A DNA stretch of 64,000 bases. Source: Chloroflexota bacterium. Lineage in GTDB: Bacteria > Chloroflexota > Limnocylindria > Limnocylindrales > CSP1-4. Made by a program: the position numbers and the translations under genes. Positions within the stretch are counted from its first letter, which is position 1; the number at the start of each line of letters is the position of its first letter. The notes below the pieces were generated by a model that made no database searches, had not been told where the DNA came from, and was given only the letters and a program-made list of their open reading frames with translations. The stretch spans positions 1-64,000 of the forward strand of contig JAJXUG010000013.1 of NCBI GenBank assembly GCA_021783095.1, written 5' to 3'. This document shows, one piece after another, positions 1-7,999 of the stretch.

Positions 1-2
1 CG

Positions 3-1283
3 GCGCAGCCCGCCCCGCAGCCGCAGGCCGCGACGCATTGGAGCAGCGCTTCGTCGCAGCCCGACGCGAAGCCGGAGCCGGTCGAGCAGCCGCAAGCCGC
101 CGAGCAGCCGCAGGCCCCGGCGCAGTGGGGCGCCACGGCGGCGCAGCCGGCTGCGCAGCCGCATGGCCCGGCGCAGTGGGGCAGCCCAGCGCCACAGGCC
201 CCGGCGCAGTCGCAGGCGCCGGCCTGGAACCCCGCGCCACAGGCCCCGGCGCAGTCGCAGGCGCCGGCCTGGAACCCCGCGCCACAGCAGCCGTCCACCC
301 AGCCGGGATGGGGCGCCGCACCGGTGCAGCCGGCTCCGCAGCCGCAAGCCACGACGTGGAGCCCCGCGCAGCAGCCCGCCGCGCAGCAGCCCGCTGAGCT
401 GCAGCAGCCCGCTGAGCCGCAGCCCCCGGCATGGGGCGCCGCGCCCCAGCAGCCCGCGCCCCAGCCGGGCTGGACCGCCGCTCCTCCTCCGCAGGCTCCG
501 GTCCCGCAGGCCCCAGTCCCGCAGCCCGGGTGGAGCTCCGCCCCTCCTCCGCAGGGGCCAGGCCCCCAGCCCGGCTGGGGCGCCCCCGGCCAGGCCCAGC
601 CGGGCTACCCGTCGTACGGGGCTCCGCCTCCGGCGAGCAGCGGCAGCAACGGGTGCCTCAAGGCCTGCCTTGTCGTCGGGGTGATCCTGGTGGTCCTCGC
701 GATCATCGTCGTGATCGCCCTGACCGCTCTGGGGGCTAGCTTCTTCGGCGGCCTGGGCTTCGATTCCAGCGGCAACCTCAAGGACTGCTCGATCGTCACA
801 AGCGCCCAGCTCCAAACCAAGCTTGGATCCGACGCCGAGGCGCATCCGCTGTCCGGGCTGGCCAACACCACGATCGGCGCCACGCTCGACAAGCGCGTCC
901 TGCCCCACGCCGACAACTGCTACATCGTCTCGGGTGCGAGCGACAGCTCGTCGCAGGCGTCGGGCGGCTATGGTCGCATCGCGAAGTACAGCGGCGGCGA
1001 CGCCGCCTCCGTGTTCAACACGGAGCGGTCAAGCGCGCAGACCGACCAGTACTTCGCCGTCGACGTCCCGAATGCGGGCGACCAGGCGTTCTGCACCGGC
1101 TGGTCCGACCGTTACCCGGCCACCGGAGCGCTCGTCCGGAAGGGCAACGATCTGGTCTACGTGAGCCTCCTGATCGGCAGCGACTTCGGGAACCTCAACC
1201 AGCCGTCCAGCGACACGGGCATCCCGTACTCGCCCGATGCATGCACGCAGGCGGTGAGCATCGCGGAGCTCGCGCTCCACTAG
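3..1283 (+). CDS. Partial membrane-anchored protein with Pro/Gln/Ala-rich cytoplasmic arm
   Basis: The reading frame is open from the left edge, so the true start lies outside the window. Roughly the first 210 visible codons are low-complexity Pro, Gln, Ala and Trp (repeated PQP, PAPQ and QPGW units). One strongly hydrophobic segment follows at about nt 660-728 (core VVGVILVVLAIIVVIALTAL). After it come about 180 residues of ordinary composition with Cys pairs and many Ser, Gly and Asp, consistent with an exported C-terminal domain. The layout resembles single-pass proteins with proline-rich intracellular arms in high-GC Gram-positive-type bacteria. I do not recognise the C-terminal domain and assign no function. 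It converges on the septum protein gene with a 27-nt gap. Confidence 0.7.
   Translation, partial: AQPAPQPQAATHWSSASSQPDAKPEPVEQPQAAEQPQAPAQWGATAAQPAAQPHGPAQWGSPAPQAPAQSQAPAWNPAPQAPAQSQAPAWNPAPQQPSTQPGWGAAPVQPAPQPQATTWSPAQQPAAQQPAELQQPAEPQPPAWGAAPQQPAPQPGWTAAPPPQAPVPQAPVPQPGWSSAPPPQGPGPQPGWGAPGQAQPGYPSYGAPPPASSGSNGCLKACLVVGVILVVLAIIVVIALTALGASFFGGLGFDSSGNLKDCSIVTSAQLQTKLGSDAEAHPLSGLANTTIGATLDKRVLPHADNCYIVSGASDSSSQASGGYGRIAKYSGGDAASVFNTERSSAQTDQYFAVDVPNAGDQAFCTGWSDRYPATGALVRKGNDLVYVSLLIGSDFGNLNQPSSDTGIPYSPDACTQAVSIAELALH
189..278 (+). repeat. Two tandem copies of a 45-bp coding repeat
   Basis: Two apparently identical 45-nt units, 189-233 and 234-278, lie head to tail in the proline-rich arm, and the first bases of a third copy follow. 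Each unit encodes 15 residues (APQAPAQSQAPAWNP), so changes in copy number would keep the frame. This looks like recent in-frame slippage. Confidence 0.85.
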
Positions 1284-1310
1284 CCAGGAGCCCGCTCGGA
1301 CCCGGCGGCG

Positions 1311-1847
1311 TCAGCCCTTCGAGCTGCCCGCCGGGTTCGACGAATCGCCGCCCGGGCCGAACAGGAGCCGGATCCACTGCTCGAGCGGGCTCGGCTGCTC
1401 GGTGACGGCGCCCAGCCTGACATTGGCCGATCCGGGCGCGTCCGGCGGGAGCGACGGCGCGTTGTCGGCGAGCGCGAAGGGGATCTCACGGGGGGTCCCG
1501 AGCCGGTATGCGCGGGCCTGCTGCTCGACATAGGCCTGGCGCTGGATCAGCGCGAGCTCGGACTGCAGCCCGGCGACATCCGCCTGCAGCGAGGCGTTGG
1601 ACGTCCGCATCGCATCGGCGCGGGCGGACGCCTCACTCGCCTGACCCACCTGGTGGGCGAACAGCAGGATGACCCAGGCGGCGACGAGCGAGCCCAGGAG
1701 CAGGGCCACGCGTCGGCGGGTCAGCCCGGCGACCGGAAGGTCGGCGAGGCTCACGGAGCCGGCTCCGCCCCAGGAGGGCGCCGGGGCCGCGGCGGGTTCG
1801 GCTGCCTCGGGGTCGGAGCTGCGTTCGGGTGTATCGGGTCCAGACAT
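1311..1847 (-). CDS. DivIC/FtsB-like septum formation initiator
   Basis: A 178-residue single-pass membrane protein. A Pro/Ala/Glu-rich cytoplasmic N-terminus leads to a transmembrane helix (VALLLGSLVAAWVILLFA). A predicted coiled coil follows (ASARADAMRTSNASLQADVA and on to about ALIQRQAYVEQQARAY), ending in R-LGTPREIPFAL. A helix, coiled coil and short Gly-Thr-Pro segment is the pattern of the FtsB/DivIC family, which bridges FtsL and FtsQ/DivIB in the divisome. I chose ATG at 1847 over a TTG 36 nt upstream; neither has a strong ribosome binding site. The family assignment rests on architecture, and no partner genes are adjacent. Confidence 0.65.
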   Translation of the reverse strand: MSGPDTPERSSDPEAAEPAAAPAPSWGGAGSVSLADLPVAGLTRRRVALLLGSLVAAWVILLFAHQVGQASEASARADAMRTSNASLQADVAGLQSELALIQRQAYVEQQARAYRLGTPREIPFALADNAPSLPPDAPGSANVRLGAVTEQPSPLEQWIRLLFGPGGDSSNPAGSSKG

Positions 1848-1974
1848 TGTGGCGAGGGTAGCTTCGCCCGATTCTGCTGTCAACCCGGTTTTGGTCGTCC
1901 TCGGCGCTGTGTTTCTGGCCTGTCCCGCACGGGCTGTGACAGCCGAGGTGTCACGCGTCCCGGGCAGGCTGGCG

Positions 1975-1980
1975 TAGACT
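1975..1980 (+). promoter_or_regulatory. Candidate -10 element (TAGACT) for mrfAB
   Basis: TAGACT lies 44 nt before the mrfA ATG in the divergent gap between the septum gene and mrfA. The same hexamer stands close before rarA at 25494. No convincing -35 is visible. Confidence 0.3.
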
Positions 1981-2024
1981 TCGCCTCAATTCGCTCATCC
2001 GTTCGGTTTGCATCGGAGCCGACC

Positions 2025-4361
2025 ATGCGCACCTACGCCCCCGCGCCCACGCTCGCCGTCCTCGAGCGGATCCTGGACGAGCCCTCGCTCGCCCGCGGCG
2101 TGGTCCACCACGAGGTGCGGCCAGCCACCGAAGCGCGGTACGCGGAATGGCCGGCCTGGCTGGACCCGCGGCTCCGCGCCGGTCTGGCGAAGCGCGGCAT
2201 CGAGCGGCCGTACCTCCACCAGGCGGACGCGATCGAGGCCGTGCACGCGGGGCACGATGTCGTCGTGGTCACGCCCACGGCTTCGGGCAAGTCGCTGTGC
2301 TACACGGTGCCGGTGCTCCAGGCCCTGGCGGAGGACCCCTCGGCGCGGGCGCTGTTCCTGTTCCCCACCAAGGCGCTGGCGCAGGACCAGGTGGCGGAGA
2401 TCAGCGAGCTCGTCCGGGACGCGGAGCTTGAGGTCTCGTCGGCGGCGTACGACGGCGACACGCCCGCACCCATCCGGTCGGCGATCCGCAAGGCCGGCCA
2501 GGTGGTGGTGACCAACCCGGACATGCTCCACTCGGCCATCCTCCCCCACCACACCAAGTGGTTCCAGCTGTTCGAGCAGCTGCGCGTCATCGTCATCGAC
2601 GAGCTGCACACCTACCGGGGCGTGTTCGGCTCGCATGTCGCCAACGTGCTCCGTCGGCTCCTCCGCCTGTGCGCGCACTACGGCAGCCACCCCGTCATCG
2701 TGTGCTGCTCCGCCACGATCGGGAACCCGTCGGAGCTCGCCGAGACGCTCATCGGGCGCCCCGTCCAGCTGATCTCCCGCAACGGCGCGCCGTCGGGCGA
2801 GAAGCACCTCGTGCTCGTCGACCCGCCGGTGATCGATCCCTCGACCGGCGCCCGGGGCTCCGCGCTCACGCTTGCCGAGCGGTGGGCGCTCCCGTTCCTG
2901 CGCGCTGGGCGGCAGACGGTCGTGTTCGGCAAGAGCCGCGTCCAGGTCGAGATCATGCTCAGCAACCTGCGCGAGCGGCTGCGCCAGGACCTGGGGCCAC
3001 GGAGCCGGCTGCGCGGCTACCGGGGCGGCTACCTGCCCACGGAGCGCCGCTCGATCGAGCGCGGCCTGCGTGACGGCGAGGTGCTGGGCGTCGTGTCCAC
3101 GAACGCCCTCGAGCTGGGCGTGGACATCGGGCGCCTGGACGTGGCCATCCTGGCCGGCTACCCGGGCTCCATCGCCGGGACGTGGCAGCAGATGGGCCGG
3201 GCGGGCCGGCGCGGGGACGTGAGCGTCGCGGTGCTGGTCGCCTCGCCCGCCCCGGTGGACCAGTACGTGATCCACCACCCGGAGTTCGTGCTCGGCGGCC
3301 GGCCCGAGGAGGCGCGCCTCGACCCGGACAACCTCCACGTGCTGCTCGCCCACGTCCGCTCCGCCACGTTCGAGCTCCCGTTCGAGCCCGGCGAGTGGTT
3401 CGGCCCGGGCCCTGCGGACGAGCTGCTCGCGTTCCTCGCGGAGGCCGGCCAGGTCCGCCAGGCGGACGACGGGCGCTGGTACTGGAGCTCGGAGAACTTC
3501 CCGGCGTCGGAGGTCTCGCTCCGCGCCGCCGCCCCGGAGAACGTGGTGATCATCGACACGTCGCCCGACCGGCCGCGCGTCCTGGGCGAGGTGGACCTGT
3601 TCAGCGCGCAGGTCCTCGTCCACGAGCACGCGATCTACATGCACGAGTCGGTGCAGTACCACGTCGACCGGCTCGAGTGGGGCGAACGCAAGGCGTACGT
3701 CCACAAGATCGACGCGGACCACTACACCTACGCGAACCGGGCGGTGACCCTCAAGCCGCTCGACGTGTTCGCCACCGCCCCGGCTGCCGGCGGCTCCCGG
3801 GTCCACGGCGAGGTCATGGTCGCGAGCCTCGTCTCGCTGTACAAGAAGCTCAAGTTCGGCACCGACGAGAACGTGGGCTGGGGCCCGATCGACCTGCCCG
3901 AGATCGAGCTCCAGACCACCGCGTACTGGCTCACCGCAGAGGGGGCGGCGGCCGGCTGGCGGCGCGACGAGCTCGACGTGGCGCTGATCGGCGCGGGGCG
4001 GGCGATCCAGGCCGTGGCCGCGGTGCTGCTCATGGTGGACCCGCGCGACCTCGGGCTCGTCGCGCAGGTCCGCTCGCCCCACCACGAGGCGCCGACGATC
4101 TACCTCTACGAGGCGATGCCGGGCGGCGTGGGTCTCGCCGAGCGGCTGTGGGCCCGCCACGACGAGCTGGTGACCGGGGCGGCCGAGCTCATCCGGGCCT
4201 GTGGCTGCGAGGCGGGCTGTCCGGCCTGCACGGGCCCCAGGCTCGAGCCGCAGGTGGACGGCAAGGCGCTCGCGCTGCGGCTGCTGGCCGCGCTCGCCCC
4301 TCGGGCTGTCGCGAGCGAAGGCGGCCCCGGCACCACGCGGCGGCAGGCGCCCGTCGCATGA
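2025..4361 (+). CDS. mrfA: DEAD/DEAH-box helicase with DUF1998 domain (MrfA/YprA family)
   Basis: A 778-residue SF2 helicase. The Q-motif-like LHQADAI (64-70) is followed by Walker A TPTASGKS (83-90), Walker B/DExH IDELHTY (191-197) and motif III SATIGNP. A second RecA-like domain follows (STNALELGVDIG; QQMGRAGRRG). The C-terminal third is DUF1998-like and carries a four-cysteine cluster, ACGCEAGCPAC. This is the layout of Bacillus MrfA (YprA), a 3'-5' helicase working with the exonuclease MrfB in excision of mitomycin-type DNA damage. The next gene is the MrfB homologue 46 nt downstream, which strengthens the call. The open frame extends upstream to 1653, but homology begins at ATG 2025. The length is close to the family norm of about 750. 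Confidence 0.92.
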   Translation: MRTYAPAPTLAVLERILDEPSLARGVVHHEVRPATEARYAEWPAWLDPRLRAGLAKRGIERPYLHQADAIEAVHAGHDVVVVTPTASGKSLCYTVPVLQALAEDPSARALFLFPTKALAQDQVAEISELVRDAELEVSSAAYDGDTPAPIRSAIRKAGQVVVTNPDMLHSAILPHHTKWFQLFEQLRVIVIDELHTYRGVFGSHVANVLRRLLRLCAHYGSHPVIVCCSATIGNPSELAETLIGRPVQLISRNGAPSGEKHLVLVDPPVIDPSTGARGSALTLAERWALPFLRAGRQTVVFGKSRVQVEIMLSNLRERLRQDLGPRSRLRGYRGGYLPTERRSIERGLRDGEVLGVVSTNALELGVDIGRLDVAILAGYPGSIAGTWQQMGRAGRRGDVSVAVLVASPAPVDQYVIHHPEFVLGGRPEEARLDPDNLHVLLAHVRSATFELPFEPGEWFGPGPADELLAFLAEAGQVRQADDGRWYWSSENFPASEVSLRAAAPENVVIIDTSPDRPRVLGEVDLFSAQVLVHEHAIYMHESVQYHVDRLEWGERKAYVHKIDADHYTYANRAVTLKPLDVFATAPAAGGSRVHGEVMVASLVSLYKKLKFGTDENVGWGPIDLPEIELQTTAYWLTAEGAAAGWRRDELDVALIGAGRAIQAVAAVLLMVDPRDLGLVAQVRSPHHEAPTIYLYEAMPGGVGLAERLWARHDELVTGAAELIRACGCEAGCPACTGPRLEPQVDGKALALRLLAALAPRAVASEGGPGTTRRQAPVA

Positions 4362-4407
4362 CGCCCCGGAGTGTGCTCGCGGCAGCCCGTCCCGCGAAGG
4401 CGATCCT

Positions 4408-6369
4408 GTGACCGCGGAGCCCGTCGCGGCCGTCACCCGCGAGCGGCGGCTGGCGAACCTGCGCGCGACGCTCGCACGGCCAGGCGGCCCTCCGGCCGGT
4501 CCCGCGCAGCTGCCGGCCCGTGCGCCCTTCGCGGGACGGCGGTCGGCGGACCTCGCGCTTCGCCTCGCTCGGACGCTTGGGGCGGAGGCCGCGGACACCG
4601 CGGGCGGCTGGCTCGTGCGGCGGGTCATCACGCCCATCGACATGCCGCTGGACCGCGAGCGCCTGGCGGTCCTTCCCGGCCACCCGCCGGCCGACGCCCC
4701 GCTCATCTGCCTCGACACCGAGACCACGGGTCTCGCCACTGCCGCGGGCACACTGGCGTTCCTCGTGGGCCTCGCGCGCTGGGACGGCACCTCGTTCCGG
4801 CAGACGCAGCTGGTGCTGCCGGACCACGCGGACGAACCCGCCCTCCTCGCCGAGATCGAGCGGTGGGTCACCCCCGACGCCTGGCTCGTCTCGTACAACG
4901 GCCGCGGCTTCGACTGGCCGCTGCTCGAGGCGCGCTTCCGGCTGGCCGGTCGGGCGGCGCCGGCCCACGCCGGGCACCTCGACCTGCTGCCGTTCGTCCG
5001 GCGGGTGTTCCGCCACCGCATGGAGGACGCCCGGTTGCGGACCGTCGAGGAGCAGCTCCTCGGCGTGACCCGCACCGGGGACGTGGAGGGGTGGGAGATC
5101 CCCTCGATCTACCTCGACGTGCTCCGTGGCGGGCCAGTGGAGCCCCTGGCGGGCGTCGTGATCCACAACGAGAAGGACGTCCGGTCGCTCGGGCTGCTCC
5201 TCGCCCACGTGGAGCGGCGGTATGTGGAACGCGAGACGCGCCTCTCGGCGCCGCGGGGCGACCTGGCCGGTCTCGCCCGCGCCTACGCCCGGGAGCGTCG
5301 CCACGAGGAGGCGCTCGCCTGCCTCGACGATGCACTCGCCGGGTCGGACGGGGCGCGAGACCCCTTCGGCCGTACGCCGGTCGTCCGCGGCGGCCCCGAC
5401 GAGGAGGACGTGCGGCCCGGCGCGGGCTGGTGGGAGCCGCGGACGCGTCCGCACTTCGGCGGACGAGCGCCTCGCGGCGGCTGGCGCGGCGAGCTCGCGG
5501 CCGGTCGGGGCGGACCACTCGGTCCCGAGCCCAGCACGGCGCCGTGGGGCGCCGGCCCCGTCTGGACCGACGAGCAGATCGCCGCCGAGCGGGCGAGGAC
5601 GCTGCGGCGCCTCGGGCGGTGGGCCGAGTCGGCGGAGGCGTGGCAGGCTGCCGCGGGAGCCGGGGGCGCGCTGGGCGCCATCGCCTGGATCGAGGTGGCG
5701 AAGCTGCGCGAGCACCGGCTCGCCGACCCGCGCGGCGCGCTCGCGGCGACGAGGGCGGCCTGGCGCATCCTGGAGCGGTCGCGGCAGCTGGGGCGGCCCT
5801 ACCCGCGCGTCGAGGCGGACCTGGTGCGTCGCGGGGCGCGGCTCACGGCCCGGATCGGGCGGGGGGCGCCCACGGCGGCCGACGGACGCCGGGTCTCAGT
5901 CGGGGTTGTCGCCAGCGGACATCCGCGCGAGCGCGTCGTCGGTGTGGGGCACGCCGAACAGGCCCGGGCCCTCGAGGATCAGCGAGCCGCAGGCCGCGCC
6001 GAGCCGCAGGTCGCCGTCAGGGCCGGTCCAGGAGCCAACGAGCGAGGGCTGGACCTGGGCCGCGAACACGCCGGCCAGGAACGAGTCGCCCGCGCCGACC
6101 GGGTCCACGTACGCGCGGATCGGGATGGAGTGCCAGTGGCGGGTGGAGGCGATGCTCCCATCCTCCCCGACGCAGTGCGCGTTCCCGCCGTGGACGCCAT
6201 CGGTCAGCAGCATCTCTGTGCCCGGGCGGAGGAGCTTGGCGAGGTCGGCCGCGCTCGTGGCGTCGTCGATGTCGTCCACGCCCACGCCGATGAGGTTCGC
6301 GCGCCACACGACGGGCGACGTGAACGGATGGCGATGGTGGACCGTCTCGCCGGCGACCAGCACGCGTAG
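4408..6369 (+). CDS. mrfB: DEDD exonuclease with TPR-like C-terminus (MrfB/YprB family)
   Basis: A GTG start with AAGG just upstream (4397-4400), directly after mrfA. Residues about 95-260 form an RNase H-like exonuclease fold: CLDTETTGLA supplies the first D and E (D103, E105), SYNGRGFDWP the next acidic site, and IHNEKDVRSL the last. Helical, TPR-like repeats follow (LARAYARERRHEEALACLDD; LRRLGRWAESAEAWQAA). This matches YprB/MrfB, the nuclease partner of MrfA in repair of crosslink-type damage. Oddity: the conserved region ends near nt 5880, but no stop appears in any forward frame there. The frame runs on to 6369, overlapping the convergent kinase gene by 474 nt, so the last 160 or so residues are antisense-derived or a stop has been lost. 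Confidence 0.82.
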   Translation: MTAEPVAAVTRERRLANLRATLARPGGPPAGPAQLPARAPFAGRRSADLALRLARTLGAEAADTAGGWLVRRVITPIDMPLDRERLAVLPGHPPADAPLICLDTETTGLATAAGTLAFLVGLARWDGTSFRQTQLVLPDHADEPALLAEIERWVTPDAWLVSYNGRGFDWPLLEARFRLAGRAAPAHAGHLDLLPFVRRVFRHRMEDARLRTVEEQLLGVTRTGDVEGWEIPSIYLDVLRGGPVEPLAGVVIHNEKDVRSLGLLLAHVERRYVERETRLSAPRGDLAGLARAYARERRHEEALACLDDALAGSDGARDPFGRTPVVRGGPDEEDVRPGAGWWEPRTRPHFGGRAPRGGWRGELAAGRGGPLGPEPSTAPWGAGPVWTDEQIAAERARTLRRLGRWAESAEAWQAAAGAGGALGAIAWIEVAKLREHRLADPRGALAATRAAWRILERSRQLGRPYPRVEADLVRRGARLTARIGRGAPTAADGRRVSVGVVASGHPRERVVGVGHAEQARALEDQRAAGRAEPQVAVRAGPGANERGLDLGREHAGQERVARADRVHVRADRDGVPVAGGGDAPILPDAVRVPAVDAIGQQHLCARAEELGEVGRARGVVDVVHAHADEVRAPHDGRRERMAMVDRLAGDQHA

Positions 6370-6810
6370 CAGGCCCTGCCAGCCGAGGGCGACGTGGGCG
6401 TCGGGAGGCGGGACGTCGGCCCAGACGTCTGGGATCTCCGCGGCGACGGGGGCGATCATCCAGGCGCGCGCGGAGCGCCAGGCGTCGGGCAGCGCCGCGG
6501 GGTCGACGGGGTCGGACACCTGGGGGGTCTGCTGGATCCGGCCTGTCGGGGTCTCGGTGTTGATGAAGATGGGCCCTCTCGAGCCCGGCTGGATCAGGAC
6601 GTCCACGCCCGCGTCGCGGATCATCGCGACTTCGCTGGACCCGGCCGCCAACTCGTCGGCCACCACGATCGCGCCCACCCGAAGCCCCAGCCTGGCCAAC
6701 GCCAGCGCCGAGTACGAGGCGCCGCCGCCCAGCCGCCAGCCGCGCGCGTCGTCATCGACAAGGTCACGACAGGCCGCTCCCACCACCACGACGTCAGGCG
6801 TCCCGTTCAT
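5896..6810 (-). CDS. PfkB-family carbohydrate kinase
   Basis: A 304-residue ribokinase/PfkB-type sugar or nucleoside kinase. The Gly-rich substrate-binding segment is at residues 25-33 (WRLGGGASY) and the PfkB signature 2 with the catalytic Asp is DPVGAGDSFLAG (236-247; catalytic D242). The C-terminal nucleotide-binding end is ordinary. The substrate cannot be told from sequence. The N-terminus (PDVVVVGAACRDLV) is typical of the family. The gene lies between mrfB (convergent, overlapping) and a divergent small acidic protein, so context gives no pathway. Confidence 0.85.
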   Translation of the reverse strand: MNGTPDVVVVGAACRDLVDDDARGWRLGGGASYSALALARLGLRVGAIVVADELAAGSSEVAMIRDAGVDVLIQPGSRGPIFINTETPTGRIQQTPQVSDPVDPAALPDAWRSARAWMIAPVAAEIPDVWADVPPPDAHVALGWQGLLRVLVAGETVHHRHPFTSPVVWRANLIGVGVDDIDDATSAADLAKLLRPGTEMLLTDGVHGGNAHCVGEDGSIASTRHWHSIPIRAYVDPVGAGDSFLAGVFAAQVQPSLVGSWTGPDGDLRLGAACGSLILEGPGLFGVPHTDDALARMSAGDNPD

Positions 6811-6842
6811 CCATCCTCCCGGGGGTCGCTCGACGCCCCGCC

Positions 6843-6848
6843 TATACT
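6843..6848 (+). promoter_or_regulatory. Candidate -10 element (TATACT)
   Basis: TATACT in the divergent gap, 63 nt before the ATG of the small acidic protein. The same hexamer precedes the zinc-ribbon gene at 53986. No clear -35 is seen. Confidence 0.4.
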
Positions 6849-6911
6849 GGCCGTCCCGCGCTCGCGCGCCACGACGGCCCCAGGACGCCGTCTCGACCGA
6901 GGTTTCCCATC

Positions 6912-7256
6912 ATGCACTTCTACGAGCTCCACGAAGGCGACGACGACGTCTTCGCCGACATCCTCCTCGTCCGCGAGGAGGAGATGGACCCCGAGGAGTT
7001 CTTCGAGCTGGTCCAGGCTATCCGCCGGCGCGTCGTGGACTCGTTCGATCAGGACACGCTGGTGGAGGCCATCGCCGAGGAGCTGGAGGCGAACTACGAG
7101 TTCACCGCCATCACCGACGACCGGCTGACCGCCGCGGTGAACGTCTCGCGCGACCCTGAGGAGAACTTCCTCGCCGACCTCGAGCCACAGGAGGAGGGTA
7201 CCGACTACGCCACGATCCTGGCGGACCTCCAGGCGGGAGATCCCCGGCTGAACTGA
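6912..7256 (+). CDS. Small highly acidic protein of unknown function
   Basis: 114 residues, very rich in Asp and Glu with almost no Lys, predicted mostly helical (for example EEEMDPEEFFELVQAIRRRV, DTLVEAIAEELEANYEF). No signal peptide, membrane segment or Cys motif. GAGG before the ATG at 6912 could serve as a ribosome binding site, and a TATACT box lies upstream, so it looks like a real single-gene unit. I do not recognise a family. A cytosolic adaptor or nucleic-acid-mimic role is possible but nothing in the sequence shows it. Confidence 0.65.
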   Translation: MHFYELHEGDDDVFADILLVREEEMDPEEFFELVQAIRRRVVDSFDQDTLVEAIAEELEANYEFTAITDDRLTAAVNVSRDPEENFLADLEPQEEGTDYATILADLQAGDPRLN

Positions 7257-7541
7257 GGGCTCGACACCGCGGCCGCGTCCACGTTGGGGTGCCCCGCCTG
7301 TCGCCATCCCAGGGGCCGCTCGCCCACCGGGTGAACGGGGGCCCGCGCGATCCCGGCCGCTCGCCGTTCGAGCGGCACGAGCCCTGTGGGCGTCCTCGCA
7401 ACCGCCAGGCGAGCCGCAATTACACCGCACGGGTCGGTTCGCTCGCCAGGCGAGCGGCGGAGGCGAGAAGCGGGCGCGAGCGGCCGAGGCGAGCGGCGGA
7501 GGCGGGTTCGAGGCTGCCGCCACGCCGCGTCGGCGCCGCAG

Positions 7542-7988
7542 TCAGTCGCGCGTGGCGATGCTGCGCTGCATGACCTGCAGGTCGTCACGTGCCGTCCAGC
7601 CCGTGGCACGCCAGAACGCCTGGCCCTCGGCGTTGTCGCCGAATACGACGATGTTGCACTTGCCGATGCCAGCTGCCCGGAGCCCCTCGAGGCACCGGTC
7701 CACCAGGTCGCGGCCAACGCCATGCCCGCGCTCCTGAGGCACGACGGCGAGGTGGTTGATGCTGCCCCGGCGCCCGTCGTGGCCGCACAGCACGGCACCA
7801 ACGAGCGTCTCGCCGCGCACCGCGACCAGGCTGAGACCGGGGTTCCGCTCCAGGGAGGCGACCACCGCCTCGCGCTCGTCCCCCACCCCGAGCCCGACGC
7901 CCGGCGTCCGCCGCCAGAGGGCCAGGACCCCGTCGTAGTCGTCGGCAGCCATCGGCCGGATGCGGATGGGCGCCACGTCGTCGGCCAT
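7542..7988 (-). CDS. GNAT-family N-acetyltransferase (YpeA-like)
   Basis: 148 residues. The N-terminus IRIRPMAADDYDGVLALW is the usual GNAT beta1/alpha1. The core GHDGRRGSINHLAVVPQERG is followed by acetyl-CoA pyrophosphate-binding residues (ERGHGVGRDLVDRCL, a Q/RxxGxG/A variant) and a late NAEGQAFWRATGW segment. The GHDGxRG...LAV pattern resembles the YpeA subgroup. The target is unknown. I used ATG 7988 rather than the GTG one codon earlier because GGGAGG upstream is better spaced from it. It lies 11 nt downstream of ychF on the same strand, probably co-transcribed. Confidence 0.85.
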   Translation of the reverse strand: MADDVAPIRIRPMAADDYDGVLALWRRTPGVGLGVGDEREAVVASLERNPGLSLVAVRGETLVGAVLCGHDGRRGSINHLAVVPQERGHGVGRDLVDRCLEGLRAAGIGKCNIVVFGDNAEGQAFWRATGWTARDDLQVMQRSIATRD

Positions 7989-7999
7989 CACGCGCCTCC

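Noticed and set aside
1653..2024. Upstream extension of mrfA by 124 codons
   Set aside because: It overlaps the septum protein gene antisense and has no family similarity; conserved sequence starts at ATG 2025.
1995..5075. Minus-strand open frame of about 1,000 codons opposite mrfA and mrfB
   Set aside because: The opposite strand encodes a complete helicase and exonuclease with all motifs; this frame has none.
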